36,237 nucleotides of DNA from a virus, in IMG/VR virus record IMGVR_UViG_3300034524_000191, positions 1-36,237 of that record. One strand, 5' to 3'. A program made the translations under genes and the position numbers. Below, piece after piece: positions 1-8,645 of the stretch (the stretch's first letter is position 1; the number at the start of each line of letters is the position of its first letter). The notes beneath the pieces are model-generated. The model was not told the origin of the DNA. It did no database searches and saw nothing but the letters and a program-made list of their open reading frames with translations.

Positions 1-606
1 CTAAAGCTCTTCTGTTTTAAATTCGCTGTATCCTTCATAGTAATAGCTGACATCAATACCTTTCATAAATAGGGTACGATCCTCAGTTACATCTGTCAGC
101 GCAGCTTGCAGCAGAACTTTAATTTCCACATCTTTCACAGGACTGCGTTGCATGGCAGACAGGTAGTCGTCCTTATCTACGGCATTCCAGTCAACCACCA
201 GCTTCATCTCTTTTTTTAGAATCAAATCCAGCCAGATGCGTGTTGCCCGTCCGTTGCCTTCACGGAAAGGATGAGCGACGTTCATTTCCACATATTTTTC
301 GATAATCTGGTCAAAGTTGCTCTGCGGCATAGCGTCAATGTGCTTTAGCGCTGGCTCAAGATACATGACGGGCGCAAAGCGGAAGTTGCCTTTTGCTATA
401 TTCACATCGCGGATTTTACCTGCAAAATCGTAGATATCTTCAAAAAGATAGGCATGAATGAAGGCTAGTCCCTTAAATGTACCAACCTCTGCTTTGGCGA
501 TGTCGCCAGTGTCAAAAAGCTGTTTTGCCTTTTGCTTGCTGATTTTTTCTTCGGCTTTTGCCAGCTCTATCTGGTTCGTGATTTGTAGTTTATTTTCAAG
601 AATCAT
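1..606 (-). CDS. fic: Fic family protein adenylyltransferase
   Basis: 201-residue single-domain Fic protein. Fic enzymes transfer AMP (sometimes other nucleotide groups) to hydroxyl side chains of target proteins. The catalytic loop HPFREGNGRATR lies at residues 112-123 with the His, acidic residue, GNGR and terminal Arg all intact, so it should be active. No inhibitory (S/T)xxxE(G/N) helix is obvious inside the protein, and no small antitoxin gene is seen just upstream. The start has a GGAAGAG ribosome site. The protein looks like the widespread short Fic type common in Firmicutes and many mobile elements (recalled, not searched). The region is more AT-rich than the phage genes, which fits horizontal transfer. 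Target unknown. Confidence 0.93.
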   Translation of the reverse strand: MILENKLQITNQIELAKAEEKISKQKAKQLFDTGDIAKAEVGTFKGLAFIHAYLFEDIYDFAGKIRDVNIAKGNFRFAPVMYLEPALKHIDAMPQSNFDQIIEKYVEMNVAHPFREGNGRATRIWLDLILKKEMKLVVDWNAVDKDDYLSAMQRSPVKDVEIKVLLQAALTDVTEDRTLFMKGIDVSYYYEGYSEFKTEEL

Positions 607-704
607 GCGCTCTTCCTTTTTGAAGCAGTCAGGACGGATGAAGAAGCTTATATAGGCACGTTGCCTTGAATTCTTTTGTTTTTTGCACCTTCATCTAAAC
701 CATG

Positions 705-1268
705 TTATCCCCTCACCGCTGCAACGCCCAAGTGTTCACACCAGAGCCGCTGAAATTCACGAAGGGGCCAAATATAATTTTTTTCACCATAGCGGGTACG
801 AGGTGTTTCATTGATACGTATATTCATCTGAAATACGTCTTCCTGTCGCGCAAGGTTTATGGGCGGTTCATGCAACAAGTAGCATTCCAAAGTGAGAAAA
901 CTGTCTCGAATATGTGCTTGGACACTTCGATTGAGCCCTTTATGATAGATGTTTTCGGAGCACATATCCGTAGTCATGGCTTGAATGCTGCCAAATCGGG
1001 CAGTCGGCACGGCGCATAACGAAACAATATGTCGCCAAAGTGTATCTGCAAAAAATTCAGGAAAATTTTTGAAAAAGGGCTGCGTAACCCGGCAAAAAAG
1101 TAATGCATAACGCGTGGATTCTTCCATAACAATAACATGCTTGCGTCTTTGCATGGTAACACGCTGTACATACCAATGCTGGCGAAAAGCATCAGCACTG
1201 CCCGAAAAATCTTCAAACCTGACAATTTTTAAATCGCTAGCTGCATTACCTGAAAGATGAAAGTGCAT
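705..1268 (-). CDS. DUF6933-like protein of unknown function
   Basis: 187 residues from the ATG at 1268; a TTG 60 bases upstream is possible but has no better ribosome site. The N-terminal half (His/Leu-rich start, a WYVQR stretch, a VIVMEESTRYALLF strand, then an FPEFFADTLW segment) resembles the DUF6933 family as I remember it. That family is small, soluble and uncharacterised. No catalytic motif, signal peptide or membrane segment is visible. It lies between an integrase and fic, all on the minus strand, so it may be cargo of whatever element the integrase belongs to. The family assignment is from memory and should be treated as tentative. Confidence 0.6.
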   Translation of the reverse strand: MHFHLSGNAASDLKIVRFEDFSGSADAFRQHWYVQRVTMQRRKHVIVMEESTRYALLFCRVTQPFFKNFPEFFADTLWRHIVSLCAVPTARFGSIQAMTTDMCSENIYHKGLNRSVQAHIRDSFLTLECYLLHEPPINLARQEDVFQMNIRINETPRTRYGEKNYIWPLREFQRLWCEHLGVAAVRG

Positions 1269-1343
1269 AATAGTCTTGATTTTATAACTGTTTCTTATGT
1301 TGATGAACGTTGGTGTATTAGTTCTCAATATTGCTGTTAACTT

Positions 1344-2597
1344 TTACCCCTCCCCGCTCAAAGCCGCAGATAACGCTTCCATGGCTTTTCTCTTCGTGGC
1401 TGGAATAGCATGTGAATAGCGTTCCAGCATTTTAAGGGTAGACCAACCCATGATGCTTTGTACAGTAACGGGGTCTACACCGTTTGAAAGGAGCAAGGTA
1501 GCGGCAGTATGGCGCAGGCAGTGGAAGGTGAGTTTTGTTTTTGCTGTTGCGTGCCCCTCGTTAAGTTTTAAGGCGCTCAGGGCTGATCTGAATGCTGTTG
1601 GGGTGTCTGTGCGTAGTCTGCCTTCAATTTCTTTAAAAAAGGGCTTACGGGCTTTGGTGAGAAACACGATCTTTCCGGCAAGTCCGGCAGGGGTGTAGTT
1701 CGTGCCTAAAGGTATACCAGAAGTTTTAGCCGAGGACATAGTCATGAGCAGGTCAGAGAACATATCATGCAACTCCGGTGTCATTGGAACAGAGCGGGGG
1801 ACTCCTGATTTTGTGTGGATGAAGTTGATCTGCCTGTCAGGCAGGTTGACTCTGTCCCATGTCAGATGGGCCAGTTCACCCAGTCGCGCACCCGTGTGGG
1901 CAGCGCACAGAGTGATGCGGTAGGTATGTATGTCTTTGCGGTGCAGCCATCCAAGTAGGCTTTGCAGTTCCGCAGCACTGAAAAATCGCTCGCGTGAACC
2001 GTCGGGGCGGATGCGCTCCATTTGCGTGACAGGGTTGCGGCCTTCGATCAACTCACGTTTATAGGCCCAGTTCCATGCAGCGCGGAACAAGTCTATGGCA
2101 TGGGCTGCTGTTTGCTTTGAACGACCGGCAGCGAGAATCTGTTTCTGAATCTGTTCCAAATGGCCAGCGGTCACCTGCCGTATGGGCAGGGGACCGAGGT
2201 CTGGCAGAAGCCACTTGTCACCGTATCCTTTCTGCACTGCCAGAACGCGGGTGTTTTTTTTCTCCGTACCCGCCTCAAGGTATCCGGCTAAGATTGTCGC
2301 AAAGGTGATGTTCTTTTTTTCTTTCAGTGCTTTTTGGGCTTCCGCTGCTTTGCGTTTTTCTTGCAGGCGAGTTTCGCCTTCTCCGGTGGTGGCAGCTTCG
2401 CGCAGCTTGGCCAGTGTCGCCACAGCCTTGTCCAGTGTCCATCCTTCGGATGCCCAGCCGAGACCTTCTTCTACGCGTTGTCCAGATCTTTGGTATCGAA
2501 TTGTATAGTAACGGTCTTTTTTGATACCATGCTTGCGAGTGTCATGCTCTCTGTAGCGAATACCCTTAATGTTCGTTTTGATCCATTTGAACGCCAT
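1344..2597 (-). CDS. int: Tyrosine recombinase / integrase (first of two)
   Basis: 417-residue site-specific tyrosine integrase. Order: N-terminal arm-binding domain (about 1-95, rich in Lys/Arg), SAM-like core-binding domain (about 96-195) and catalytic domain (about 205-400). Catalytic residues are visible: Arg238 in GARLGE, Lys263 in TKSG, His359 and Arg362 in HCLRH, Trp385 in MGWS (Trp in place of the second His, as in many family members) and Tyr394 in ERYSH. The ATG at 2597 follows GGGGG; a GTG 36 bases upstream would overlap repeats that look like arm sites. It lies just beyond the last tail gene. A second, unrelated-looking integrase sits at the other end of the prophage, so this one probably belongs to another element or to left-end cargo. 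Confidence 0.93.
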   Translation of the reverse strand: MAFKWIKTNIKGIRYREHDTRKHGIKKDRYYTIRYQRSGQRVEEGLGWASEGWTLDKAVATLAKLREAATTGEGETRLQEKRKAAEAQKALKEKKNITFATILAGYLEAGTEKKNTRVLAVQKGYGDKWLLPDLGPLPIRQVTAGHLEQIQKQILAAGRSKQTAAHAIDLFRAAWNWAYKRELIEGRNPVTQMERIRPDGSRERFFSAAELQSLLGWLHRKDIHTYRITLCAAHTGARLGELAHLTWDRVNLPDRQINFIHTKSGVPRSVPMTPELHDMFSDLLMTMSSAKTSGIPLGTNYTPAGLAGKIVFLTKARKPFFKEIEGRLRTDTPTAFRSALSALKLNEGHATAKTKLTFHCLRHTAATLLLSNGVDPVTVQSIMGWSTLKMLERYSHAIPATKRKAMEALSAALSGEG

Positions 2598-2613
2598 GCT
2601 ACCCCCAAAAAGT

Positions 2614-2632
2614 TGTCCCCATTCTGTCCCCA
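2614..2632. repeat. Tandem TGTCCCCA repeats at the integrase start
   Basis: Two direct copies of TGTCCCCA (2614-2621 and 2625-2632) begin exactly 11 bases apart, immediately upstream of the integrase ATG. Same-face spacing suggests protein-binding sites. Similar GGGGACA repeats occur next to integrases of many islands (recalled). They may be arm-type integrase sites or an operator for autoregulation. Confidence 0.5.
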
Positions 2633-2689
2633 CTTTTTGCTAAAATCAAGTGAAAAAGAGTGATTTTGGGTGACATTGAAAAGAATGAA

Positions 2690-2733
2690 ATGTTGTCGTT
2701 ACATATTGATTTTTAATTAAAAAATGACAACAT
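2690..2733. promoter_or_regulatory. AT-rich inverted repeat, possible integrase promoter
   Basis: ATGTTGTC (2690-2697) and GACAACAT (2726-2733) form a perfect 8-base inverted repeat around a very AT-rich 28-base core. On the minus strand the right arm gives a TTGTCA box, with TATGTA-like sequence 19 bases on, which could serve the integrase gene. It may instead be the weak end of the tail operon. Tentative. Confidence 0.3.
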
Positions 2734-2755
2734 ATGATGACGTGTGAAAATGCGA

Positions 2756-3520
2756 TCAAACGGTCTTGGCCACCGTTGTGGTCACAGCCCCTCGCACATC
2801 AGTGTGCACGTTACGGCCCACCACCTGCAGCGCATCCTGCCCCACGGTGCTGGCCATGTCTCTGGCGCTCGTCAACGACAGCGAATCTCCGGCAGATAAC
2901 CGCGCAGAACCTGCCGTCAGCAGGCGCAGTGCGCCAAGCGCTTCCACCCGCTTTACGCCGTCCACCCGCTCGGTGCTGTTCTCGGTCACGCGGCGGATCT
3001 CGCGCACCACGCTCTCCATCTTGCGCACGGCGGTGATGATACGGTCGCGGCTTGCGTCCGTGATGGCCATATCCGTTTTGCGCGTCCAATTCCCATCTGC
3101 GTCTATCCCTTGGTGCGCGGCCTCGCTCTGCATCCAGCGCAGCTCCCCGGCCTGCAGCTGCGGCAAGGAAAGCCCAAGAGGGTACACATTGCGGATGAGC
3201 GGCAGATCCGCGCGCCCATAGGCGAACTCCACCACCACAAGCGCCCCCGTGTGTGGATACCCGAACAGGCCAGCCTCATGCCCGCAGCCAACCGGCACGG
3301 GCAGCGGCACGGCCTCATAGACAGGATACGCGGCATCCGGCTCCCCTTCCGGCGTGAGGATCTGAATATCCACGGCATAACGGGGCCGGAACCGTTCACA
3401 TGTGCCTCCGGCTTCCGGTGTTTCCGCTACGGCCAGCACACGGGCATAGCGCGGCAGGTGCAGCCCCGCCGCAATCTCAGGGAAAAGCTTGAGCACTATT
3501 TTTCTAATTGCTTCACGCAT
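2756..3520 (-). CDS. V: Baseplate spike protein (gpV-like)
   Basis: 254-residue tail-spike/baseplate assembly protein. The N-terminal part (about 20-130) has the look of the OB-fold of the gpV/gp5 group, with the pattern of short strands ending in GALVVVEFAYGRADLPLIRNVYP. The C-terminal half is a run of short hydrophobic/polar repeats (ALGALRLLTAGSARLSAGDSL...) typical of trimeric beta-helical stalks. It would cap the tail tube and pierce the outer membrane. The start overlaps the end of the hub gene by 25 bases. It is the last gene of the minus-strand tail operon. No metal-binding HxH tip is visible at the C-terminus. Confidence 0.82.
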   Translation of the reverse strand: MREAIRKIVLKLFPEIAAGLHLPRYARVLAVAETPEAGGTCERFRPRYAVDIQILTPEGEPDAAYPVYEAVPLPVPVGCGHEAGLFGYPHTGALVVVEFAYGRADLPLIRNVYPLGLSLPQLQAGELRWMQSEAAHQGIDADGNWTRKTDMAITDASRDRIITAVRKMESVVREIRRVTENSTERVDGVKRVEALGALRLLTAGSARLSAGDSLSLTSARDMASTVGQDALQVVGRNVHTDVRGAVTTTVAKTV

Positions 3521-4194
3521 GTCACCACCATGTTTTCGCCCTGCAGCTGCAGCGCCCTCACATATTCGCCGTTCAGCAACACGCCCGGACGCAAGGCAGG
3601 CAGCACAGGCAGCGTTTTACCGCCGTCCGCATTGCATGAGCTGAACCACCGCTCCTCAACCGTTACAGGCCGCGTTGCCCACCGGCTATCGTCCCAGCTG
3701 CCCACAAATACCTTTTCATCGCCCTGCTGCAGCCACACATAGCGCGGAATGCCAAACACAGCCCCGATGCCGTCCATACCCTGATGCCCGCTGCCAAGCG
3801 TGCAGAAGCTGGCCACATCACGCGAGGCATACGCCCCCTGCCCCAGAATGAACGAAAGCCCTGTGCGCTCGGAATACGCCGCCAGCACATCGGCAAGCGT
3901 TGGATGCCGCAGAAACACGGGCATGTGCACGTCCAGCAACGCGGTCAGCTCGCGGCACATAAGCCGCTGTGTCTGCGCATCCACGGTCACGGATTTCTCC
4001 ACGTAGCCGGTGATATACAACTGGTCTGCATCCTGGTTGGAATAACCAAGATACAACCGCACAAAGCCACTCAGCGCCGCCGCGCTCTGCACGCGGAACA
4101 TGGCCCGACCGGGCGCGTGCAGCTCAAGCCGCACATCCTCGTCAACCAAGGGAATATTCTGGCCATTCACGGTCAATCGCTTACGCAGCTTCAT
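3496..4194 (-). CDS. Baseplate hub protein (gpD/gp27-like)
   Basis: 232 residues. The N-terminus (KLRKRLTVNGQNIPLVDEDVRLELHAPGRAMFRV) and the ITGYVEKSV stretch fit the hub proteins that form the collar between tube and spike in contractile tails. It is shorter than P2 gpD (about 387 residues), so it may be a compact hub. It is transcribed between the 187-residue tail gene and the spike gene and overlaps both (14 and 25 bases), so translation is likely coupled. The start at 4194 has only a weak GGTGG ribosome site, which fits coupling. Role inferred from position and overall pattern. Confidence 0.6.
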   Translation of the reverse strand: MKLRKRLTVNGQNIPLVDEDVRLELHAPGRAMFRVQSAAALSGFVRLYLGYSNQDADQLYITGYVEKSVTVDAQTQRLMCRELTALLDVHMPVFLRHPTLADVLAAYSERTGLSFILGQGAYASRDVASFCTLGSGHQGMDGIGAVFGIPRYVWLQQGDEKVFVGSWDDSRWATRPVTVEERWFSSCNADGGKTLPVLPALRPGVLLNGEYVRALQLQGENMVVTCVKQLEK

Positions 4195-4744
4195 CAGAAC
4201 CACCCAACGCGGTATCCACGGATTTCAGCATCCTTTCAAACGAGGTCAGCGGCTCGGCAACGGCCTCTGCCGTCTGTGGATCCGGCGCGGCCTCGCCCAC
4301 TGCCTTGCCAGCGCTGGACTGGGTAACGGACTTGGGCGCACTCTCGCGCTGTTCCACCATCTCCGGCCTGCTCTGGAACTCCCGCAGCGTGAACGATACA
4401 TCCCAGCAGCGCGGGCCGTCGCTCTCGTTCACGGCAAAGCGCTCGGTGAACTGCACCTGCCGCACGCCCATGGCGTTTACGGTGTCATTCACACAGGCAT
4501 ACACGCGCATGCGGTCGCCGGAATCTCTGGCCTCGGCCTTGGCCGTCAGCTGCTTCAGGTCTGCCGCGTCATCATATTTCACGCGCAGCGATACAGTGAA
4601 GGTCTTGGGCTTCACGCCCTTGTTCACCGTGCTGGTGCTACTGGTCTCGCCGCTCAGATCCTCGTTTTTGATCTGCAACGCGCCCTGCACCATCAGCCCG
4701 AAGCCGGGCAGCGAATAGCCATCCAGCATCAAGAACTTGCTCAT
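4181..4744 (-). CDS. Baseplate/tail protein, unknown exact role
   Basis: 187 residues from the ATG at 4744, which follows a strong AAGGAGG. Residues 1-120 look like a compact beta-rich fold (SLPGFGLMVQGALQI, FTVSLRVKYDD, VQFTERFAVNESDGPRCWDVSFTLREF). The last 60 residues are Ala/Glu/Ser-rich and probably disordered. It overlaps its upstream neighbour by ATGA. The position suggests a baseplate component replacing P2 gpU or gpX. Homologues in related prophages are annotated as baseplate complex protein, as I recall. No enzymatic motif is seen. Confidence 0.6.
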   Translation of the reverse strand: MSKFLMLDGYSLPGFGLMVQGALQIKNEDLSGETSSTSTVNKGVKPKTFTVSLRVKYDDAADLKQLTAKAEARDSGDRMRVYACVNDTVNAMGVRQVQFTERFAVNESDGPRCWDVSFTLREFQSRPEMVEQRESAPKSVTQSSAGKAVGEAAPDPQTAEAVAEPLTSFERMLKSVDTALGGSDEAA

Positions 4745-5691
4745 AGCCCGAAAACCTCCTTGAACACGGCCACCCGCTCGGTAGCGCCCACCCAGCACAG
4801 CGCGGCGCTGAGCTTATAGGCCGACACTGGCGTGCCACCAGCCGCAAGCTGCCGCGCCATACCTGCTGCATCGCCGCTGAGATACCAGCCAAGGCCAGCA
4901 GCGCCAGCATCACCAGAAAGGCCGGAACACAGCGCCTGCCATGCGGCATCCAGCTGGGCCACATGCGCGACACGGGCCTGCATCAGCGCGGCAAGCTCGG
5001 CCTCTGCCGATGCGTTCTCAGCGGCAAACGCCTCGCTCTGGGCCACCAGTGCGCCAAGCGCCGAATCCATGCCGCACAGCGCACCATGCCGGTGCGGGGC
5101 CGATGCCACCCAGCGCGGCTCCTTGGGGGCCGTGGCGATGATGCGTTTATCCTTCTCCAGCGTTATCAGCTGCCGCGCCCGCCGTTCCGCAAGTTGCAGC
5201 TCAGTGACGGGAAACACGGCATTGAAGGCAGCCAGCAGCGCCGCAAAGGGGCCATGGTCCGCCGCATGCAACAGCACGCACACGGCGGCAAGGTTGCCAT
5301 CATCGGCATCACCGGCACCGTCTTCAGAGGCCGTCTCGGATGGCTGATCCTCCGGATCGGCTACCTTCCCGGCCAGCGCGGCCACGCAGTCAGACGGCGT
5401 GAGATAGCTGTATTCCCCGCGCCGGTCGCCCACGGGATGCACATACGGGTGCACGCACACAAAGCGCCCGCCCGCCTGCAGCAGCGCTTCCAGCTGCGCA
5501 CGAAGGGCCGCGACATTGGCCGCAGCCCCAGCCAGCGGGGATTTCTGCGGCACAGCCCCGCCCGTAACAGCGGCAAGCCGCCCCGTGCCTTCTGCCGTGG
5601 CACCGGTAACGCCAGTGACCACAGCCGATAGGCCGGAACGGATTATCTGCGCCGTAGCCGGCACCGTGAAGGATATGGGGATAAAGCCCAC
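4741..5691 (-). CDS. Tail-operon protein of unknown function
   Basis: 316 residues, GTG start at 5691 supported by AGGAG eight bases upstream. Very Ala-rich (N-terminal VTGVTGATAEGTG and ALRAQLEALLQAGG, long helices around 205-290). A central acidic linker at about 110-130 (PEDQPSETASEDGAGDADDG) divides two helical halves. The segment GRFVCVHPYVHPVGDRRGEYSYLTPSDCVAALA precedes the linker. I do not recognise the family. Lying between the fibre-assembly gene and the baseplate genes, it is probably a tail or baseplate accessory protein conserved in this phage group. Not a membrane protein despite the high Ala content. Confidence 0.7.
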   Translation of the reverse strand: MGFIPISFTVPATAQIIRSGLSAVVTGVTGATAEGTGRLAAVTGGAVPQKSPLAGAAANVAALRAQLEALLQAGGRFVCVHPYVHPVGDRRGEYSYLTPSDCVAALAGKVADPEDQPSETASEDGAGDADDGNLAAVCVLLHAADHGPFAALLAAFNAVFPVTELQLAERRARQLITLEKDKRIIATAPKEPRWVASAPHRHGALCGMDSALGALVAQSEAFAAENASAEAELAALMQARVAHVAQLDAAWQALCSGLSGDAGAAGLGWYLSGDAAGMARQLAAGGTPVSAYKLSAALCWVGATERVAVFKEVFGL

Positions 5692-5694
5692 GGG

Positions 5695-6114
5695 CTAGGC
5701 TCCTGCAGGCGCTTCAGGTTCTGTTGCCGATTCGGGCTTGGGATACAGCGCCTTGATGCCCTGAATATCCGCCAGCAACGCTGCCAGCTTCTCAGGCCGC
5801 TGCGGGCTTTCCGCCGCCTCGGTCAGTGCTTCCAGCTGGGCAGGCAGGGGCCACTTTGCCAGAATCGCGGCACGGCGCTGCTCGTCATAGGTGGGGGCAG
5901 GCGGTGCAGGGGGCGGGGTAAACGTGATGCTGCCGTCAGCATGCACCACCGTGTTGTGCGGGCCTGCAAGGTGGGCCAGATCACCAAAGGTGCCCTCCAC
6001 CTCTTCCGCTGCAAGCTCACGGGCTCCGCGCTTCAGCCACAGGGCTGCATCATCGGCGTTGTCCGCATTGGCCACGCGACCGTCCAGAATAAACACACGA
6101 ATGGAATCAGGCAT
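5695..6114 (-). CDS. Tail fibre assembly-like protein
   Basis: 139 residues, ATG at 6114 after GGAGAACC. The N-terminal half carries short strand-like segments (IRVFILDGRVANADNA, NTVVHADGSITFTPPP), a Pro-rich hinge, then a helical tail with YDEQRRAAILAKW, a pattern common to small tail-fibre assembly chaperones (DUF4376/gpG-like). It directly follows the fibre gene on the same strand, the usual place for such a chaperone. Probable job: folding or attachment of the fibre C-terminus. Assigned mainly on position and shape. Confidence 0.6.
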   Translation of the reverse strand: MPDSIRVFILDGRVANADNADDAALWLKRGARELAAEEVEGTFGDLAHLAGPHNTVVHADGSITFTPPPAPPAPTYDEQRRAAILAKWPLPAQLEALTEAAESPQRPEKLAALLADIQGIKALYPKPESATEPEAPAGA

Positions 6115-6125
6115 GGAAGGTTCTC

Positions 6126-8045
6126 CTATTGGTAGGCGTAGATAGTGCCGCCGGAATACAAGCTGTTTACCCCGATAGAAACGGTCGTATCCGTCGGGAT
6201 TATCAGTGCTGCATTAACGCTGCTGTTCGTGGAACCGGTAAGAAATCCGAACGGCTGGGAAGAGGTTCCTGCGGCCACGGCTCCGTTGATGACATAGAAC
6301 GCAGACAGAGTTGCGCTCACATCCATGCACAGAATGAGTGGCTTACCAACCACAACGCCCACAATGGTCCACGTACCCGTGGTGCTACGCGAACCTTTCA
6401 ACTCTACGATGCTGCGATATTCAACATCGCCCTTGTCCACCTTTTCCCCGTTGATGGCAGCTACCTGGGCAGCCAGCGCCAGCAGGTCCACCTGCGCGGC
6501 GTTCACGGCCACATCACAAGCTTTGATGCAGGGAAGGAGATAAGAGGTTTTAGGGCGGTTTTCGTCTGCGGTTGGGACAACTAAAGATACGTTCATTGAC
6601 GTTGGACGCATGTAGCTGACGGTACTGCCAATGAGTTGCTGCCCAGCCACCGGAGTCGTTGTAAACGGTGGTGTTGCAGACCCGTCGGAAAGAATCCTCC
6701 CAAGTGACCCCGTAATATTCCGTATCGCATCACCAGCCCAATCCCCAACGCCCTTCCCTGCAACGTCATCTTGTGCCGACGCAAAGTAATGCTTGTAGCA
6801 AGGGAGAATTATATGGGTGTCAGTAAGGCAGTAGCGGCCGCACGTTCCTTCCTGTGCTGCGGCCTCGGCATCCCATGCCTCTTCGGTGGCAAGGTAGCCT
6901 CCATCGGCAAGCACGCGCACCACCAGCTGCGGATATAACCCGCGCACAAACTTCTGCTTCACGTTGGCAGCCACACAACCGGGGGAAGGCTTGCCCGTGC
7001 TGGACCAGCACAGATCACCCACGGCCACGCCGCTCATGTTGCCCCACACAATGGAACCATCTTCCTGCTTGATGAGCACCTGCCCCGGCTCGCCTCCGGC
7101 CAGCGGCAACCCGTGGGGAGATGCGCTTTCCAGATGCTCTTTGATTTCCTTTGCCCCGCCGTTTTCCAACAGATAGGCCACAAGATCCGTCACCACGCCT
7201 TCCGTGCGGCGCAGGTCGGTCACGGTACCGTCTGCGGCAATCTCCGCAAGCGGCACGCGATACCGCGCATTGCCCACGCCATCGGCATAATCCGGCGCGG
7301 CCTGCTCAGGTGGCAGCACGGTCACGGCCATATCCTCCACCATATCCGCCCCTTGTTGCACAAGCCCCACATCAAGCCACACCTTTTTGGGCAGGCTTCC
7401 GGCTTCAAGGGGCATGGCGGCAAAGGCCGCGCGCACGCCTTCCACATACAGCGTACCGGCCTGCAACGTGAACGCGCCCGCGTTGTTCACCACCTTGGCG
7501 GCATCGGCAAAAAAGCAGGCTCGCCCGTATATATCGCGGTTGCTCAGGCGCTCGCGCGCATCAATGCCACGCATGCGGGCGGTAAAGTCCACCTGCCACG
7601 TTGCGGCCTGAATGGTAATGCCCGTGGCCGCCTGTGCGCCGGAAAACTCCAGCAGCATGTTGCGGGTCAGGTTGTTCCCTGCCGTGTTGGTGGAGGTGTC
7701 GGTTTTCCACTTGGCCATTTCCGGCAGATGGCTGATGGCCACCACCACATCGTCCGCGCTGGAATACAGCCCCAGCCAGTTGAACGTAAAATTGCCAAGG
7801 TCAGACCCCAGCAGCATGGAATACACCACCTGATTGGGGTTCACATACCCGCGATACTCGTCGGGAATCTGGTAGGTATGCACAATCTGCGCGGCAGCGG
7901 GCTTGCCCTCGCTGCGGTCCACGGGCAGATCCGGATCAAGCCCCGGCACCAGCGCCAGCACAAAGGCATCTATCTGCAGCGGCACCCCCGCCGCCTGCTT
8001 GCGTGCAATAAGGCTTTCGCCTGCCAGTGTGATTACGGTTGCCAT
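6126..8045 (-). CDS. H: Tail fibre / collar protein (gpH-like)
   Basis: 639 residues. The N-terminal 165 residues (ITLAGESLIARKQAAG, LGNFTFNWLGLYSSADDVVVAISHLP, WQVDFTARMRGIDARERLSNRDIYGRACF) match the phage tail-collar fibre N-terminal domain (DUF3751 type) that docks fibres to the baseplate. The middle has a Gly-rich linker (GGEPGQVLIKQEDGSIVWG). The C-terminal 200 residues are Thr/Ser/Val-rich strands, the probable receptor-binding tip. It would determine host range. The start abuts the stop of gpI (TAAATG). No variable repeat or reverse transcriptase is near, so no diversity-generating system is apparent. Confidence 0.85.
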   Translation of the reverse strand: MATVITLAGESLIARKQAAGVPLQIDAFVLALVPGLDPDLPVDRSEGKPAAAQIVHTYQIPDEYRGYVNPNQVVYSMLLGSDLGNFTFNWLGLYSSADDVVVAISHLPEMAKWKTDTSTNTAGNNLTRNMLLEFSGAQAATGITIQAATWQVDFTARMRGIDARERLSNRDIYGRACFFADAAKVVNNAGAFTLQAGTLYVEGVRAAFAAMPLEAGSLPKKVWLDVGLVQQGADMVEDMAVTVLPPEQAAPDYADGVGNARYRVPLAEIAADGTVTDLRRTEGVVTDLVAYLLENGGAKEIKEHLESASPHGLPLAGGEPGQVLIKQEDGSIVWGNMSGVAVGDLCWSSTGKPSPGCVAANVKQKFVRGLYPQLVVRVLADGGYLATEEAWDAEAAAQEGTCGRYCLTDTHIILPCYKHYFASAQDDVAGKGVGDWAGDAIRNITGSLGRILSDGSATPPFTTTPVAGQQLIGSTVSYMRPTSMNVSLVVPTADENRPKTSYLLPCIKACDVAVNAAQVDLLALAAQVAAINGEKVDKGDVEYRSIVELKGSRSTTGTWTIVGVVVGKPLILCMDVSATLSAFYVINGAVAAGTSSQPFGFLTGSTNSSVNAALIIPTDTTVSIGVNSLYSGGTIYAYQ

Positions 8046-8645
8046 TTATACCTCACTCGCGTTCATGGTTACACTGTCGTTGCCGAACTCGCAGACGCAC
8101 ACCCGCACGGAACACGGCGGCACGGCAGCCCGCTCCATGGTGTAATCGTTGCCGAACTCAACCGCCCGCACTCCGATGGGCAGGGGCGTTATGATCTTCC
8201 AGCGGTAGCGCCTGCAGGTGCGCCCGTAATGCTGAATAAGCACGGATAACAGCGCCTGATTCTTGGCCAGCTGGGAATCAGTGAGCCGAATGTCCACTAT
8301 GTCCCAGTCAATGCCGGGCATGCGCTCTTCCAGCTCCACATAACCGATGCCAAGCCGCATGAAGATGCGTTTGAACCCGGCCACGCTTCCGGCATCCCGC
8401 GCGTTGGTATAAGCGTACTTCACGCGCTTGCGGTACAGGCTGAGCGGTTCACCGGCAAAGCGCCGGATGTCCCGCTGCCATGCCACCAGATCCAGCACCA
8501 GCTCGTCGCAGGTGTCCGTATCCAGCTGGCGCATGGGCCACGCGGCCCATTCCGCCACCTGTGCCCACCACGCCACGGCTGCAAGGCGCAGCTTCTCCAG
8601 CTCGCCCTTGGCCATCCAGAAGGGTAACGAGATATTCACGTCCAC
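8046..8645 (-). CDS. I: Phage tail protein I (baseplate wedge)
   Basis: 199 residues. Matches the P2 gpI family: N-terminal helical part with LDTDTCDELVLDLVAWQRDIRRFAGEPLSLYRKRVKYAYTNARDAGSVAGFKRIFMRLGIG. This wedge protein binds gpJ and anchors the fibre. The start is GTG at 8645, sharing its first base with the stop of gpJ (TAGTG) and preceded by GGAGG, so translation is coupled. The C-terminus carries two similar VEFGNDY / CEFGNDS motifs, an odd internal duplication of about 8 residues. Confidence 0.85.
   Translation of the reverse strand: MDVNISLPFWMAKGELEKLRLAAVAWWAQVAEWAAWPMRQLDTDTCDELVLDLVAWQRDIRRFAGEPLSLYRKRVKYAYTNARDAGSVAGFKRIFMRLGIGYVELEERMPGIDWDIVDIRLTDSQLAKNQALLSVLIQHYGRTCRRYRWKIITPLPIGVRAVEFGNDYTMERAAVPPCSVRVCVCEFGNDSVTMNASEV

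Noticed and set aside
7113-8249. 378-codon plus-strand frame opposite the tail fibre gene
   Set aside because: Antisense of a clear fibre gene, with His/Arg-rich composition and no ribosome site of note.
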